Below are positions 42,443 to 54,007 of a stretch of 64,000 nt of DNA, piece by piece. A model generated the notes under the pieces. It did not search any database and was not told the DNA's origin. It saw nothing but the letters and a program-made list of their open reading frames with translations. Position numbers and translations under genes: made by a program. The DNA comes from Gonocerus acuteangulatus (taxonomy: Eukaryota > Arthropoda > Insecta > Hemiptera > Coreidae): NCBI GenBank assembly GCA_946811695.1, contig OX328124.1:27919448-27983447 (forward strand), read 5' to 3'. Every line of letters begins with the position of its first letter. Positions within the stretch are counted from its first letter, which is position 1.

Positions 42443-42790
42443 TCTTTATCTACTCAGACTGATGGGTCCAAATCAGTTAATGCTGTGGGAGCCTCGGCTG
42501 TAATTTATCAAATATCATTATAAAGAAACATAATGATAATTGTATCATATTTTCAGCTGAGTTATACGGAATTCTTTTTGGCATGAACAACAGAAAAGAC
42601 AGACAAGATGTGATTCTATGCACTGGCTCATTGACGACACTACAGGTACTAGAAGACATAAACTCTTTATCTACACTCTGGGGTAAAATCAGATAATGTC
42701 GTCTTCAGCTGTAATTAATGAAAACATCATTAAGAAGAGACTTAAAGATAAATATATCACATTCATATTTTCAGCTGAGGTATTCGGCAT
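42443..42790 (+). pseudogene. Duplicated LINE RNase H remnant
   Basis: The first copy reads TDGSKSVNAVGASAVIYQ (the RNase H T-D-G-S motif) at ~42456-42512. After a stop and frameshift it reads FSAELYGILFGMNNRKD... (the S-A-E-L motif) at ~42552-42590, with SLTTLQ where D-S-x-x-A-L is usual. A second copy follows about 215 bp later with SSSAVINENIIKKRLKDKY and FSAEVFGILIG. The order TDGS then AEL fits the RNase H domain of I/R1/Jockey-type LINEs. Stops and a missing catalytic Asp show it is dead. The tandem arrangement is unusual. Confidence 0.68.
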
Positions 42791-43095
42791 TCTTATTGGA
42801 TAACTGACAGGCAAGTTCACTACTACTGTCTAAGACATTGTATGGATCATCTTGGCTTGACGATGATAACACCTGTACGATTTCTAAAACCTGAGAAGGA
42901 CATGCAGGATTACTGAAAAAATCATGGAGTACGCCATTGGAACACGCAAACTGCCCATTTAGAAATGAAATCTGAATGAGCAACCACTCGACCTACTAAA
43001 AAACTAAAACTATCGGCCTTTTCTCTCCGAGTATTGTTCCCTCATCCTTCTACATTCCTGAAAAATACTGAACGAATTAGGGTAGCTTTTGTACT
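42791..43095. other. No recognised feature
   Basis: AT-rich sequence next to the LINE remnant; no domain recognised. Confidence 0.35.
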
Positions 43096-43103
43096 CGTGA
43101 AAT

Positions 43104-43165
<62 letters not shown>

Positions 43166-43258
43166 GGCGCATCGACAAATCTTGGCCATTAGCGCCGGCC
43201 TCCAGGGTGCAGCCAGGAATTTTCTCAGCGAGCCCTGAGATGAGAAAATTCCTGCCTC
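43104..43258 (-). mobile_element. SINE-A, 5' truncated (body and tail only)
   Basis: On the minus strand: body GCAGGAATTTTCTCATCTCA + GGGCTCGCTGAG, tail GGAGGCCGGCGCTAATGGCC, GATGCGCCGT and ~57 A. The tRNA-like head is absent. Direct repeats CGTGAAAT (43096-43103 and 43259-43266) flank it, so truncation happened at insertion. Confidence 0.82.
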
Positions 43259-43266
43259 CGTGAAAT

Positions 43267-44549
43267 CTTAATTAATACTGTAGACATTTATAAATATTCA
43301 ACAAATTCTCATTTTTACCGATATTTTTGTTAATTTTTAAAGCAAATTAAAAAAATAAAATAAACAAAATATATACCTAAATGCTTTGCAATAATGACAG
43401 TCGTTTTGGCGTTAGGTGGATTTGATTTATAAATTTTGGTTTATTCACCCTGTATCTGAAGTTCTGAAGTGTCGGTTCCATTTCATTCAGAAGCAATATT
43501 AAGATATTTGTAAGCTATGAAAATGAATCCAAAATCTGTAAGTCAGACTTTTTAGTTGTTAGACGGAAAGTAGGTCTAGAGGAATAACGAAATCCTCCAT
43601 AAAATATTTAAATCTTGCTGTATAGTTATTTTATTTTTTTTATCATAAGATTCCAGTTTTAAAACAGTACTTATTCCACCCTTCATATATTTTATCCCAG
43701 TTCAAAGTATATCTTTGGTTTTTTTTTCTTGTCTATGTGATGTAGCACCTCCTTCTTCTTTTGTATTAGTTTGTTTAATATTGGCCCCATTTATTTAATA
43801 TTTCACGGTTTCCTGCCATTCCTTCTGGAGGCATAAGAATGTTAACATATTTAATATTCGCGTCGTCAATTACATACGTCTTTTTTGTGTAACATACTAT
43901 TAATTATCATAAAAATAGGGAGGGAACGTCAAATTCCGAAAAAATAAATATTTTGAGCGTTTCGGCATCCTCTTTGTGGGATGGAGCAAGACCTTGAGGC
44001 AGCCTCCAGGCATTTGTTGCCTCCAGGCGCTGAAACGTTGGAAGTATGGCTTTTCCAGCATCTGGCTATTTCTCTTAGCGTAATTTGAACTGTCCACACA
44101 ACAGCTAACTATTTTCATGACATTATTAATTGCCGTATTTCAAATTTCTCATGTAACCAACACCATAGTCATTTTGAACCTACACCATATACAACAGAAA
44201 ATAGTAAAACTGCTTTATTGAATAAAAAATACTGGAGATTTTAAACAATATTTCTGAATCCCCAGCTGATTGTAGTTGAATAAAGCGAAGAAAGGGTCCT
44301 ACCGAATATTCGCCCGGTATCTGAAGGGTCCTAGAGCATGAAAGAAGAACCAGACCTTCATTGTGCCCTTAAACTGAGGGTCTTTGAGACAGTGCCGCTT
44401 CTTGTCATCCTCCTCGCTCTTAAATACCCGCTTTTTATAGAAGGTTTTTTCTTTATCCTCGCTAACAGCTACTTACAGCTGGCAGATAAGAGTGTACCTT
44501 CCGTAGTTACCAACCAATCGTACGAAATGTTTTCGAAGGAAGCGATAAT
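43267..44549. other. No gene; fold-back-like GTTTCGGC/GAAACG pair near 43955-44040
   Basis: GAGCGTTTCGGCATCC at 43955 and GGCGCTGAAACGTTGG at 44026 recall Penelope-like ends, but no CTGANGA core is present. The rest is AT-rich without a supported gene. The frame 44338-44580 is unrecognised and partly SINE-C tail. Confidence 0.3.
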
Positions 44550-44753
44550 TTATATAAATTTTGACGTCCATTATAGTTAACTCAGAATTTTAGGTCAGGT
44601 TATCTATAGGTCTCCACTCTTTTCTAGCCAGGATAAGGCTGATGCCTATTCTTTTTTCCAAAGGAAAGCCACCCCTAGTGGGAATCGAACCCACGACCCT
44701 TGGCACGGAGTGTTAAGTGCTCACGACTTTACACTAACGGCCACCGGGCCTCC
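44550..44753 (-). mobile_element. SINE-C (complete head)
   Basis: On the minus strand: GGAGGCCCGGTGGCCGTTAG head, GAGCACTTAACACTCCGTGC, GGGTCGTGGGTTCGATTCCC (box B); body CATCAGCCTTATCCTGGCTA, GAGACCTATAGATAACCTG; tail TGAGTTAACTATAATGGACG. This is the best-preserved 5' end of the family. Target-site duplication is not clear. Confidence 0.85.
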
Positions 44754-44896
44754 GGAAGTGAAAAGCGAATGGGTTTCGGAAAGCATAGTATAGTAGGAAA
44801 CCATTATTCATATACCCGTTTTTTGGAGGTAATTTATTAAGCTTTTGAATGATTGCTTATCTTGAATTCTCTAAATTTTCGCAATAATTAGGAAGA

Positions 44897-44997
44897 GGCG
44901 CTAATGGCCAAGATGTAGATGCGCCGTTAAAAAAAAAAAAAAATAAAAAAAAAAAAAAAATAAAAAAAAAAAAAAAAAAAAAAAAAAATAAATAAAA
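44897..44997 (+). mobile_element. Tail-only SINE insertion with target-site duplication
   Basis: Only the shared SINE tail is present (GGCGCTAATGGCCAAGATG + TAGATGCGCCGTT), followed by ~65 bp of A with rare T. The direct repeat AATTAGGAAGA (44886-44896 and 44998-45008) is perfect. It is an extremely 5'-truncated but bona fide retrotransposition event. Confidence 0.85.
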
Positions 44998-45008
44998 AAT
45001 TAGGAAGA

Positions 45009-45052
45009 AATATGATAGTTAAAAAACTGATATTGAATGCTAAGAAAATATG

Positions 45053-45088
<36 letters not shown>

Positions 45089-45110
45089 TTCTGGACGTAA
45101 TAACAATTTA
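45009..45110. repeat. T-run and unremarkable flank
   Basis: AT-rich with a ~28-base T-run at 45053-45080. Confidence 0.8.
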
Positions 45111-45428
45111 GGGGGCGCGGTTAGCTGAGTCGTAGAGCACCGGACTAATATGCTGGAGAACGTAACTGAGTTCAAATCCCGAGCAAGCTCTAAAGATTTT
45201 TATCTTCTAGTGTCTTAGTTCATGGGTTGAATTCGGCCTCCCTGACCGTCCCTATGCAAACCCAGCCTTTAATTAATTTATTAATGTTTACCTGCAAAGG
45301 GTATAATCAGGTGGTCAGGACATAGAACTGACCACACTATGTCCTAGTGTGCCGTATGGCCATGAATCAGATACCTCTACCATATCTGCTCTTCGGGGCC
45401 CTCGTGGCCTGTTACGGGACTGATTTTT
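45111..45428 (+). mobile_element. SINE-B copy
   Basis: Head GGGGGCGCGGTTAGCTGAGT, GAGTTCAAATCCCGAGCAAG; body CCCAGCCTTTAATTAATTTA, GACCACACTATGTCCTAGTG; end GGCCTGTTACGGGACTGA then a T-run. It carries a ~30-bp internal deletion relative to the 16.2-kb copy and belongs with the 60.5-kb copy (AAGATTTTTATCTTCTAGTG). Confidence 0.87.
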
Positions 45429-46430
45429 TTGTTTGTTAGTTGTTAGTTTTGATGAGTATGCGATAAGTGGACCTAAACTTTCTTCCAGCCATTCAGTGAC
45501 ATAATCCTTTGGGATGGACGGATAAATTAATTAAAAACGCTTGAACAAGTCTTTTAATGAACAACACATTACGCGAAACACTATAAAAACTGATAATGTC
45601 TCGTTTAGGACTATGGAAAGCTTTGAGACGTCAGGAAGTGAGCTAGTGTTCAATGTTTATCAATACTTAGTCATAGCTATGGCTGAAAACAAGTTATATC
45701 TCCCAGAAATCAAGTTATTGCATCGAGCACATAGGCCATATTGGTACATGTATATATTAAAGGAAGAATATGTTCACACTAATCAGTAGTTTACAACAAG
45801 ATGTAAATATTTGGATGATCTACTTTTCTCACACTCGTGTGGATTTTGTGCGGTTATTGTAGGACCCTGTAAGCCCCTAACCGCGCCGCTGTTGAACAAG
45901 ACCGAAGGATGGAGTGTTGCGAAAACCAGTAGCCAACAGGCGTACCGTTACTCTCTCTTCGCCCCACTCCGCAATCTCTCTGCGTCTCTACTCATCCGAC
46001 GGCAATCGTATCAAGATTTTTTTTTTCTTTTTTCCGTTTTTGCTTTTAGGTTCAGGAGTTACCGTTATTTACAGCTCTTGAGCAGTAAATACTCCGTTAA
46101 GTAGCATTGGCCTTTAGGTGCTTGGGAGGTCATGCTGCTTTTTTGTGTGTTTTAGGCTTCTTTCAGTCTAGTCATAATAATTAGCATGCAACAACCAGGA
46201 AAATATTGCAATCTTGAGTGGTAAAAAGCCACTTAAAAATCCGTTTAACGTTACGTGTAATTAATCACTCGCTTATGTTCATATTTACTCAATAAGGACG
46301 AGAAAAAACGTGCCAACCAAACCACCACTGTAAACTATTGTTAGACGACTTTCGAGACCTTACAACTTCATCCTCAATACACCGTTAAAACACCATCGAA
46401 CATCAACACCAATAATTATCATTTTTTTTT
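45429..46430. other. No recognised gene
   Basis: Frames at 45541-45789 and 45811-46104 are open but unrecognised, with no repeat signature. They are candidates only if transcript evidence exists. Confidence 0.25.
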
Positions 46431-46480
46431 TCGGCGCTAATGACCTAGATGTAGATGCGCCGTAAAAAAAAAGAAAAAAA
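46431..46480 (+). mobile_element. Tail-only SINE insertion
   Basis: TTCGGCGCTAATGACCTAG + ATGTAGATGCGCCGT, then A-rich. Head and body are missing. T-runs on both sides could be a duplication but are too simple to prove. Confidence 0.7.
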
Positions 46481-46505
46481 CAATTTTTTTTTCTTATTCT
46501 TGTTT

Positions 46506-46662
46506 AACGGCGTATCAACAGGCGTGGTCATAACGCCGGACTATCTACAGATTGCAACCCTTTTATAATGCCAACGTCTCGCGGTCGGTCACCCATTCAG
46601 GTACTGGCCACGCCCTACGTTGCTTAAATTCGGTGATGAACGGGAACCAGTGCATTCAATTT
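46506..46662 (-). mobile_element. SINE-5S, 5' truncated
   Basis: On the minus strand: 5S part from GAATGCACTGGTTCCCGTTC through TTTAAGCAACGTAGGGCGTG, GCCAGTACCTGAATGGGTGA and GCGAGACGTTGGC; tail TTATAAAAGGGTTGCAATCTG, TAGATAGTCCGGCGTTATGA, CCACGCCTGTTGATACGCCG, TTAAAC. The tail is the best preserved of the three copies and shows the similarity to the SINE-A tail. Confidence 0.83.
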
Positions 46663-47099
46663 TTGTGTATATATGATGCAGGTCAAACAAATAGTACTCC
46701 TTTTCCGTTTGATGATGATTCATGGCCTCCATGCCACTTCCTCAAGGGCAATTAAATCCCCATGTGTAGCGCCCGTAAAAATGTGTGGTTTTTGTTATAT
46801 ATATAAAAAATAAAAAACAATAATTATGTTGACCCAAAATGTCAACAACATATCTTCTGTAGGAAGATGATCAATAAGTACTAATTTACATTATCTCGTT
46901 TGTCAATTTATTAAAATCGGTGGTCACATTTGGCTCCCGTAGCCATATTACATGGTTGAAATTAGCTGTTTACTAGTTTGCAGTTTAGAATATTATACTA
47001 ATCCAAAAAATAAAATTGTCTGTTCAATTACACATAATTCAGCGAATAATCCTCCTCAGAATAATCGATTTTTATTTTTGGGCACTATCGATGTAGCAG
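46663..47099. other. No recognised feature
   Basis: AT-rich; nothing recognised. Confidence 0.4.
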
Positions 47100-47129
47100 T
47101 ATTCTCTAAGTTGACACTAGTGATCAGGA

Positions 47130-47165
47130 CGGAAACGCGCTAAGATGACGAAGTTCCTGCAAGTC

Positions 47166-47192
<27 letters not shown>
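47130..47192 (+). mobile_element. HLE-2 3' end fragment
   Basis: GGAAACGCGCTAAGATGACG, then AAGTTCCTGCAAGTCAGC and a T-run, matches the HLE-2 3' terminus with a few changes in the hairpin. No 5' part is found nearby. Confidence 0.65.
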
Positions 47193-47201
<9 letters not shown>

Positions 47202-47282
47202 TCATACTTAACCAGTGCTATGAATTTTCATAAAGAAACCGATTCCAATTTTTAATACTTAAGCACTGCTTATGAGCTAGAA

Positions 47283-47533
47283 ATTATTATCGTAATTACT
47301 CATTTATTAGAGTAATTATTATCGTAATTACTCATTTATTAGAGTAATTATTATCGTAATTACTCATTTATTTATTTATTAGAGTAATTATTATCGTAAT
47401 TACTCATTTATTTATTTATTAGAGTAATTATTATCGTAATTACTCATTTATTTATTTATTAGAGTAATTATTATCGTAATTACTCATTTATTTATTTATT
47501 AGAGTAATTATTATCGTAATTACTCATTTATTT
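47283..47533. repeat. 32/40-bp minisatellite of hairpin-forming units
   Basis: Seven units. Each contains GAGTAATTA-TTATCG-TAATTACTC, a perfect 9-bp stem hairpin. Units are separated by ATTTATTA (first units, 32-bp period) or ATTTATTTATTTATTA (later units, 40-bp period). Confidence 0.93.
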
Positions 47534-48018
47534 CCAATAACATATCTAATCGCATATGCAAACAACTTTATTATTTTTTGTTTTATTTTAAGAATTCCTG
47601 AAATAAAATATAATAATCATAACTTAGTAGTTATTTTTAACCAAAATAGGCATTATTTAATTAATTTTGGATCTTTCAGATGGCCTAACGCAACAACAAA
47701 ACTATCCTAAAACAAGATTCGAGACAAACAATTCGTATAGAGTGGAAATCGCTGAATTATGTATATTATGTGACGATTAATCCGAAATTTATGGCAAACC
47801 AAAAATTACTAATCGTAATTACTCTTAACCTGTAATTAAGTTCCCCAGCGAAAACTGCCATCACGAAATAATATAATTTTTTCAGAGCAGAATCTAAAAT
47901 ATAAATCCAGAAAGAGATTTAATCATCTCTCCATCACTCGAAAATAATCGGCCAATTTCCAATACAGGAAATGGACGAATTCAGGACGAAAAGTCCATGT
48001 GATTTTCAAATGGACTCT
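47534..48018. other. No recognised feature
   Basis: AT-rich; TAATCGTAATTACTC near 47809 echoes the hairpin unit upstream. GGAAATGGAC...AAAGTCCATG...AAATGGACT near 47967-48016 is a small local repeat just before the satellite. Confidence 0.4.
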
Positions 48019-51000
48019 CCTAATTTATTTACACGAAATTCCTAATTAAAACTCCAACTGTCAATCAGTTACTCCAGAAATAATCAAATTGAGCCTACGA
48101 CCTAATTTATTTACACGAAATTCCTAATTAAAACTCCAACTGTCAATCAGTTACTCCAGAAATAATCAAATTGAGCCTACGACCTAATTTATTTACACGA
48201 AATTCCTAATTAAAACTCCAACTGTCAATCAGTTACTCCAGAAATAATCAAATTGAGCCTACGACCTAATTTATTTACACGAAATTCCTAATTAAAACTC
48301 CAACTGTCAATCAGTTACTCCAGAAATAATCAAATTGAGCCTACGACCTAATTTATTTACACGAAATTCCTAATTAAAACTCCAACTGTCAATCAGTTAC
48401 TCCAGAAATAATCAAATTGAGCCTACGACCTAATTTATTTACACGAAATTCCTAATTAAAACTCCAACTGTCAATCAGTTACTCCAGAAATAATCAAATT
48501 GAGCCTACGACCTAATTTATTTACACGAAATTCCTAATTAAAACTCCAACTGTCAATCAGTTACTCCAGAAATAATCAAATTGAGCCTACGACCTAATTT
48601 ATTTACACGAAATTCCTAATTAAAACTCCAACTGTCAATCAGTTACTCCAGAAATAATCAAATTGAGCCTACGACCTAATTTATTTACACGAAATTCCTA
48701 ATTAAAACTCCAACTGTCAATCAGTTACTCTAGAAATAATCAAATTGAGCCTACGACCTAATTTATTTACACGAAATTCCTAATTAAAACTCCAACTGTC
48801 AATCAGTTACTCCAGAAATAATCAAATTGAGCCTACGACCTAATTTATTTACACGAAATTCCTAATTAAAACTCCAACTGTCAATCAGTTACTCCAGAAA
48901 TAATCAAATTGAGCCTACGACCTAATTTATTTACACGAAATTCCTAATTAAAACTCCAACTGTCAATCAGTTACTCCAGAAATAATCAAATTGAGCCTAC
49001 GACCTAATTTATTTACACGAAATTCCTAATTAAAACTCCAACTGTCAATCAGTTACTCCAGAAATAATCAAATTGAGCCTACGACCTAATTTATTTACAC
49101 GAAATTCCTAATTAAAACTCCAACTGTCAATCAGTTACTCCAGAAATAATCAAATTGAGCCTACGACCTAATTTATTTACACGAAATTCCTAATTAAAAC
49201 TCCAACTGTCAATCAGTTACTCCAGAAATAATCAAATTGAGCCTACGACCTAATTTATTTACACGAAATTCCTAATTAAAACTCCAACTGTCAATCAGTT
49301 ACTCCAGAAATAATCAAATTGAGCCTACGACCTAATTTATTTACACGAAATTCCTAATTAAAACTCCAACTGTCAATCAGTTACTCCAGAAATAATCAAA
49401 TTGAGCCTACGACCTAATTTATTTACACGAAATTCCTAATTAAAACTCCAACTGTCAATCAGTTACTCCAGAAATAATCAAATTGAGCCTACGACCTAAT
49501 TTATTTACACGAAATTCCTAATTAAAACTCCAACTGTCAATCAGTTACTCCAGAAATAATCAAATTGAGCCTACGACCTAATTTATTTACACGAAATTCC
49601 TAATTAAAACTCCAACTGTCAATCAGTTACTCCAGAAATAATCAAATTGAGCCTACGACCTAATTTATTTACACGAAATTCCTAATTAAAACTCCAACTG
49701 TCAATCAGTTACTCCAGAAATAATCAAATTGAGCCTACGACCTAATTTATTTACACGAAATTCCTAATTAAAACTCCAACTGTCAATCAGTTACTCCAGA
49801 AATAATCAAATTGAGCCTACGACCTAATTTATTTACACGAAATTCCTAATTAAAACTCCAACTGTCAATCAGTTACTCCAGAAATAATCAAATTGAGCCT
49901 ACGACCTAATTTATTTACACGAAATTCCTAATTAAAACTCCAACTGTCAATCAGTTACTCCAGAAATAATCAAATTGAGCCTACGACCTAATTTATTTAC
50001 ACGAAATTCCTAATTAAAACTCCAACTGTCAATCAGTTACTCCAGAAATAATCAAATTGAGCCTACGACCTAATTTATTTACACGAAATTCCTAATTAAA
50101 ACTCCAACTGTCAATCAGTTACTCCAGAAATAATCAAATTGAGCCTACGACCTAATTTATTTACACGAAATTCCTAATTAAAACTCCAACTGTCAATCAG
50201 TTACTCCAGAAATAATCAAATTGAGCCTACGACCTAATTTATTTACACGAAATTCCTAATTAAAACTCCAACTGTCAATCAGTTACTCCAGAAATAATCA
50301 AATTGAGCCTACGACCTAATTTATTTACACGAAATTCCTAATTAAAACTCCAACTGTCAATCAGTTACTCCAGAAATAATCAAATTGAGCCTACGACCTA
50401 ATTTATTTACACGAAATTCCTAATTAAAACTCCAACTGTCAATCAGTTACTCCAGAAATAATCAAATTGAGCCTACGACCTAATTTATTTACACGAAATT
50501 CCTAATTAAAACTCCAACTGTCAATCAGTTACTCCAGAAATAATCAAATTGAGCCTACGACCTAATTTATTTACACGAAATTCCTAATTAAAACTCCAAC
50601 TGTCAATCAGTTACTCCAGAAATAATCAAATTGAGCCTACGACCTAATTTATTTACACGAAATTCCTAATTAAAACTCCAACTGTCAATCAGTTACTCCA
50701 GAAATAATCAAATTGAGCCTACGACCTAATTTATTTACACGAAATTCCTAATTAAAACTCCAACTGTCAATCAGTTACTCCAGAAATAATCAAATTGAGC
50801 CTACGACCTAATTTATTTACACGAAATTCCTAATTAAAACTCCAACTGTCAATCAGTTACTCCAGAAATAATCAAATTGAGCCTACGACCTAATTTATTT
50901 ACACGAAATTCCTAATTAAAACTCCAACTGTCAATCAGTTACTCCAGAAATAATCAAATTGAGCCTACGACCTAATTTATTTACACGAAATCCCTAATTA

Positions 51001-53114
51001 AAACTCCAACTGTCAATCAGTTACTCCAGAAATAATCAAATTGAGCCTACGACCTAATTTATTTACACGAAATTCCTAATTAAAACTCCAACTGTCAATC
51101 AGTTACTCCAGAAATAATCAAATTGAGCCTACGACCTAATTTATTTACACGAAATTCCTAATTAAAACTCCAACTGTCAATCAGTTACTCCAGAAATAAT
51201 CAAATTGAGCCTACGACCTAATTTATTTACACGAAATTCCTAATTAAAACTCCAACTGTCAATCAGTTACTCCAGAAATAATCAAATTGAGCCTACGACC
51301 TAATTTATTTACACGAAATTCCTAATTAAAACTCCAACTGTCAATCAGTTACTCCAGAAATAATCAAATTGAGCCTACGACCTAATTTATTTACACGAAA
51401 TTCCTAATTAAAACTCCAACTGTCAATCAGTTACTCCAGAAATAATCAAATTGAGCCTACGACCTAATTTATTTACACGAAATTCCTAATTAAAACTCCA
51501 ACTGTCAATCAGTTACTCCAGAAATAATCAAATTGAGCCTACGACCTAATTTATTTACACGAAATTCCTAATTAAAACTCCAACTGTCAATCAGTTACTC
51601 CAGAAATAATCAAATTGAGCCTACGACCTAATTTATTTACACGAAATTCCTAATTAAAACTCCAACTGTCAATCAGTTACTCCAGAAATAATCAAATTGA
51701 GCCTACGACCTAATTTATTTACACGAAATTCCTAATTAAAACTCCAACTGTCAATCAGTTACTCCAGAAATAATCAAATTGAGCCTACGACCTAATTTAT
51801 TTACACGAAATTCCTAATTAAAACTCCAACTGTCAATCAGTTACTCCAGAAATAATCAAATTGAGCCTACGACCTAATTTATTTACACGAAATCCCTAAT
51901 TAAAACTCCAACTGTCAATCAGTTACTCCAGAAATAATCAAATTGAGCCTACGACCTAATTTATTTACACGAAATCCCTAATTAAAACTCCAACTGTCAA
52001 TCAGTTACTCCAGAAATAATCAAATTGAGCCTACGACCTAATTTATTTACACGAAATTCCTAATTAAAACTCCAACTGTCAATCAGTTACTCCAGAAATA
52101 ATCAAATTGAGCCTACGACCTAATTTATTTACACGAAATCCCTAATTAAAACTCCAACTGTCAATCAGTTACTCCAGAAATAATCAAATTGAGCCTACGA
52201 CCTAATTTATTTACACGAAATTCCTAATTAAAACTCCAACTGTCAATCAGTTACTCCAGAAATAATCAAATTGAGCCTACGACCTAATTTATTTACACGA
52301 AATTCCTAATTAAAACTCCAACTGTCAATCAGTTACTCCAGAAATAATCAAATTGAGCCTACGACCTAATTTATTTACACGAAATTCCTAATTAAAACTC
52401 CAACTGTCAATCAGTTACTCCAGAAATAATCAAATTGAGCCTACGACCTAATTTATTTACACGAAATTCCTAATTAAAACTCCAACTGTCAATCAGTTAC
52501 TCCAGAAATAATCAAATTGAGCCTACGACCTAATTTATTTACACGAAATTCCTAATTAAAACTCCAACTGTCAATCAGTTACTCCAGAAATAATCAAATT
52601 GAGCCTACGACCTAATTTATTTACACGAAATTCCTAATTAAAACTCCAACTGTCAATCAGTTACTCCAGAAATAATCAAATTGAGCCTACGACCTAATTT
52701 ATTTACACGAAATTCCTAATTAAAACTCCAACTGTCAATCAGTTACTCCAGAAATAATCAAATTGAGCCTACGACCTAATTTATTTACACGAAATTCCTA
52801 ATTAAAACTCCAACTGTCAATCAGTTACTCCAGAAATAATCAAATTGAGCCTACGACCTAATTTATTTACACGAAATCCCTAATTAAAACTCCAACTGTC
52901 AATCAGTTACTCCAGAAATAATCAAATTGAGCCTACGACCTAATTTATTTACACGAAATCCCTAATTAAAACTCCAACTGTCAATCAGTTACTCCAGAAA
53001 TAATCAAATTGAGCCTACGACCTAATTTATTTACACGAAATTCCTAATTAAAACTCCAACTGTCAATCAGTTACTCCAGAAATAATCAAATTGAGCCTAC
53101 GACCTAATTTATTT
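48019..53114. repeat. 82-bp satellite array, 62 units plus a partial unit
   Basis: Period exactly 82 bp: starts at 48019 and every 82 bases to 53103, followed by 12 bases of a further unit. The unit opens CCTAATTTATTTACACGAAA and contains ACTCCAACTGTCAATCAG and GTTACTCCAGAAATAATC; about 32 percent GC. Units are almost identical. The only variants I saw are C for T at unit position 22 in units 37, 48, 49, 51, 60 and 61, and T for C at position 57 in unit 9. No long ORF. Near-perfect homogeneity means recent amplification or active homogenisation. Confidence 0.98.
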
Positions 53115-53768
53115 TTAAGCATTGTATTATTGTTATCATTGGTGTTCCATCACCATGGGTAGGTTTTTCGCTTACAGCGTGATGTTTCGCTGGGTTCTCA
53201 TCATGTAACTATGTAATTAATGTTATTGCTGTCCGACAAAAAAAAAAAAGCGAAGAAATCTCAGGCAAAAACCATGTTATCTAAAAAAATAAAACTCGTT
53301 TTTGAACGAATCCATTGCTGAATTAATTCAACAAGAATAAGTTTGGTTAGTTTGATGATCCAGATTTTTACGGCCAAGTACTTCTAGATTATAATATCCT
53401 GATTTTGTTATATCGCGGATGTTTAGGTTTACTGTCACAATGTACAACTGTTGGTAGTGCATTTTATATGAATACTTACTTTTTTACTCTACTAATATAA
53501 TAGATACTATATATTAATATACTTCTATTAATTATACTAAATAGATTTAGAGTTAGTTTGAACAAACTTGGACAAAATATTTTCTCTGAAAGCGAAGAGC
53601 ACATAAGTTTAATTTTTAACGTTTATTCTTTTATTTTTTCGATGGAGAAAACACGTTTTCCCAATTGCTAGCTCAAGTACCTCATTTATAATAAATGTGA
53701 TTTGGTAAAACTTTGAAATCAGTGATAATGAGCACTGAGTTCACTTTTTACCCAAGTAAATTTTATAC
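53115..53768. other. No recognised feature
   Basis: AT-rich; nothing recognised. Confidence 0.4.
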
Positions 53769-53926
53769 TTTTAGCGCGGTTCCTCCCTCCCCCATAGGGA
53801 GGAACCCCGCTTATAAGATTGATACAATGAAACAATCCGGAAGTGCCGACTAGAAAATTTCGCGTTTCAGAACCCCTAGAGACCGAAAATAACGGTGGTT
53901 AAAATTTGTATATATATATATGTATA

Positions 53927-54007
<81 letters not shown>

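Noticed and set aside
43955..44042. Another hammerhead-like palindrome
   Set aside because: GTTTCGGC and GAAACGTTGG are present in opposed orientation, but neither strand has a CTGANGA core or pairing helices.
48019..48100. Hammerhead ribozyme in the satellite unit
   Set aside because: Checked both strands of the 82-bp unit for CTGANGA followed by GAAA with pairing; CTGATTGA occurs but the rest of the core does not.
48019..53114. CRISPR array
   Set aside because: Units are contiguous identical repeats with no variable spacers, and the context is eukaryotic.
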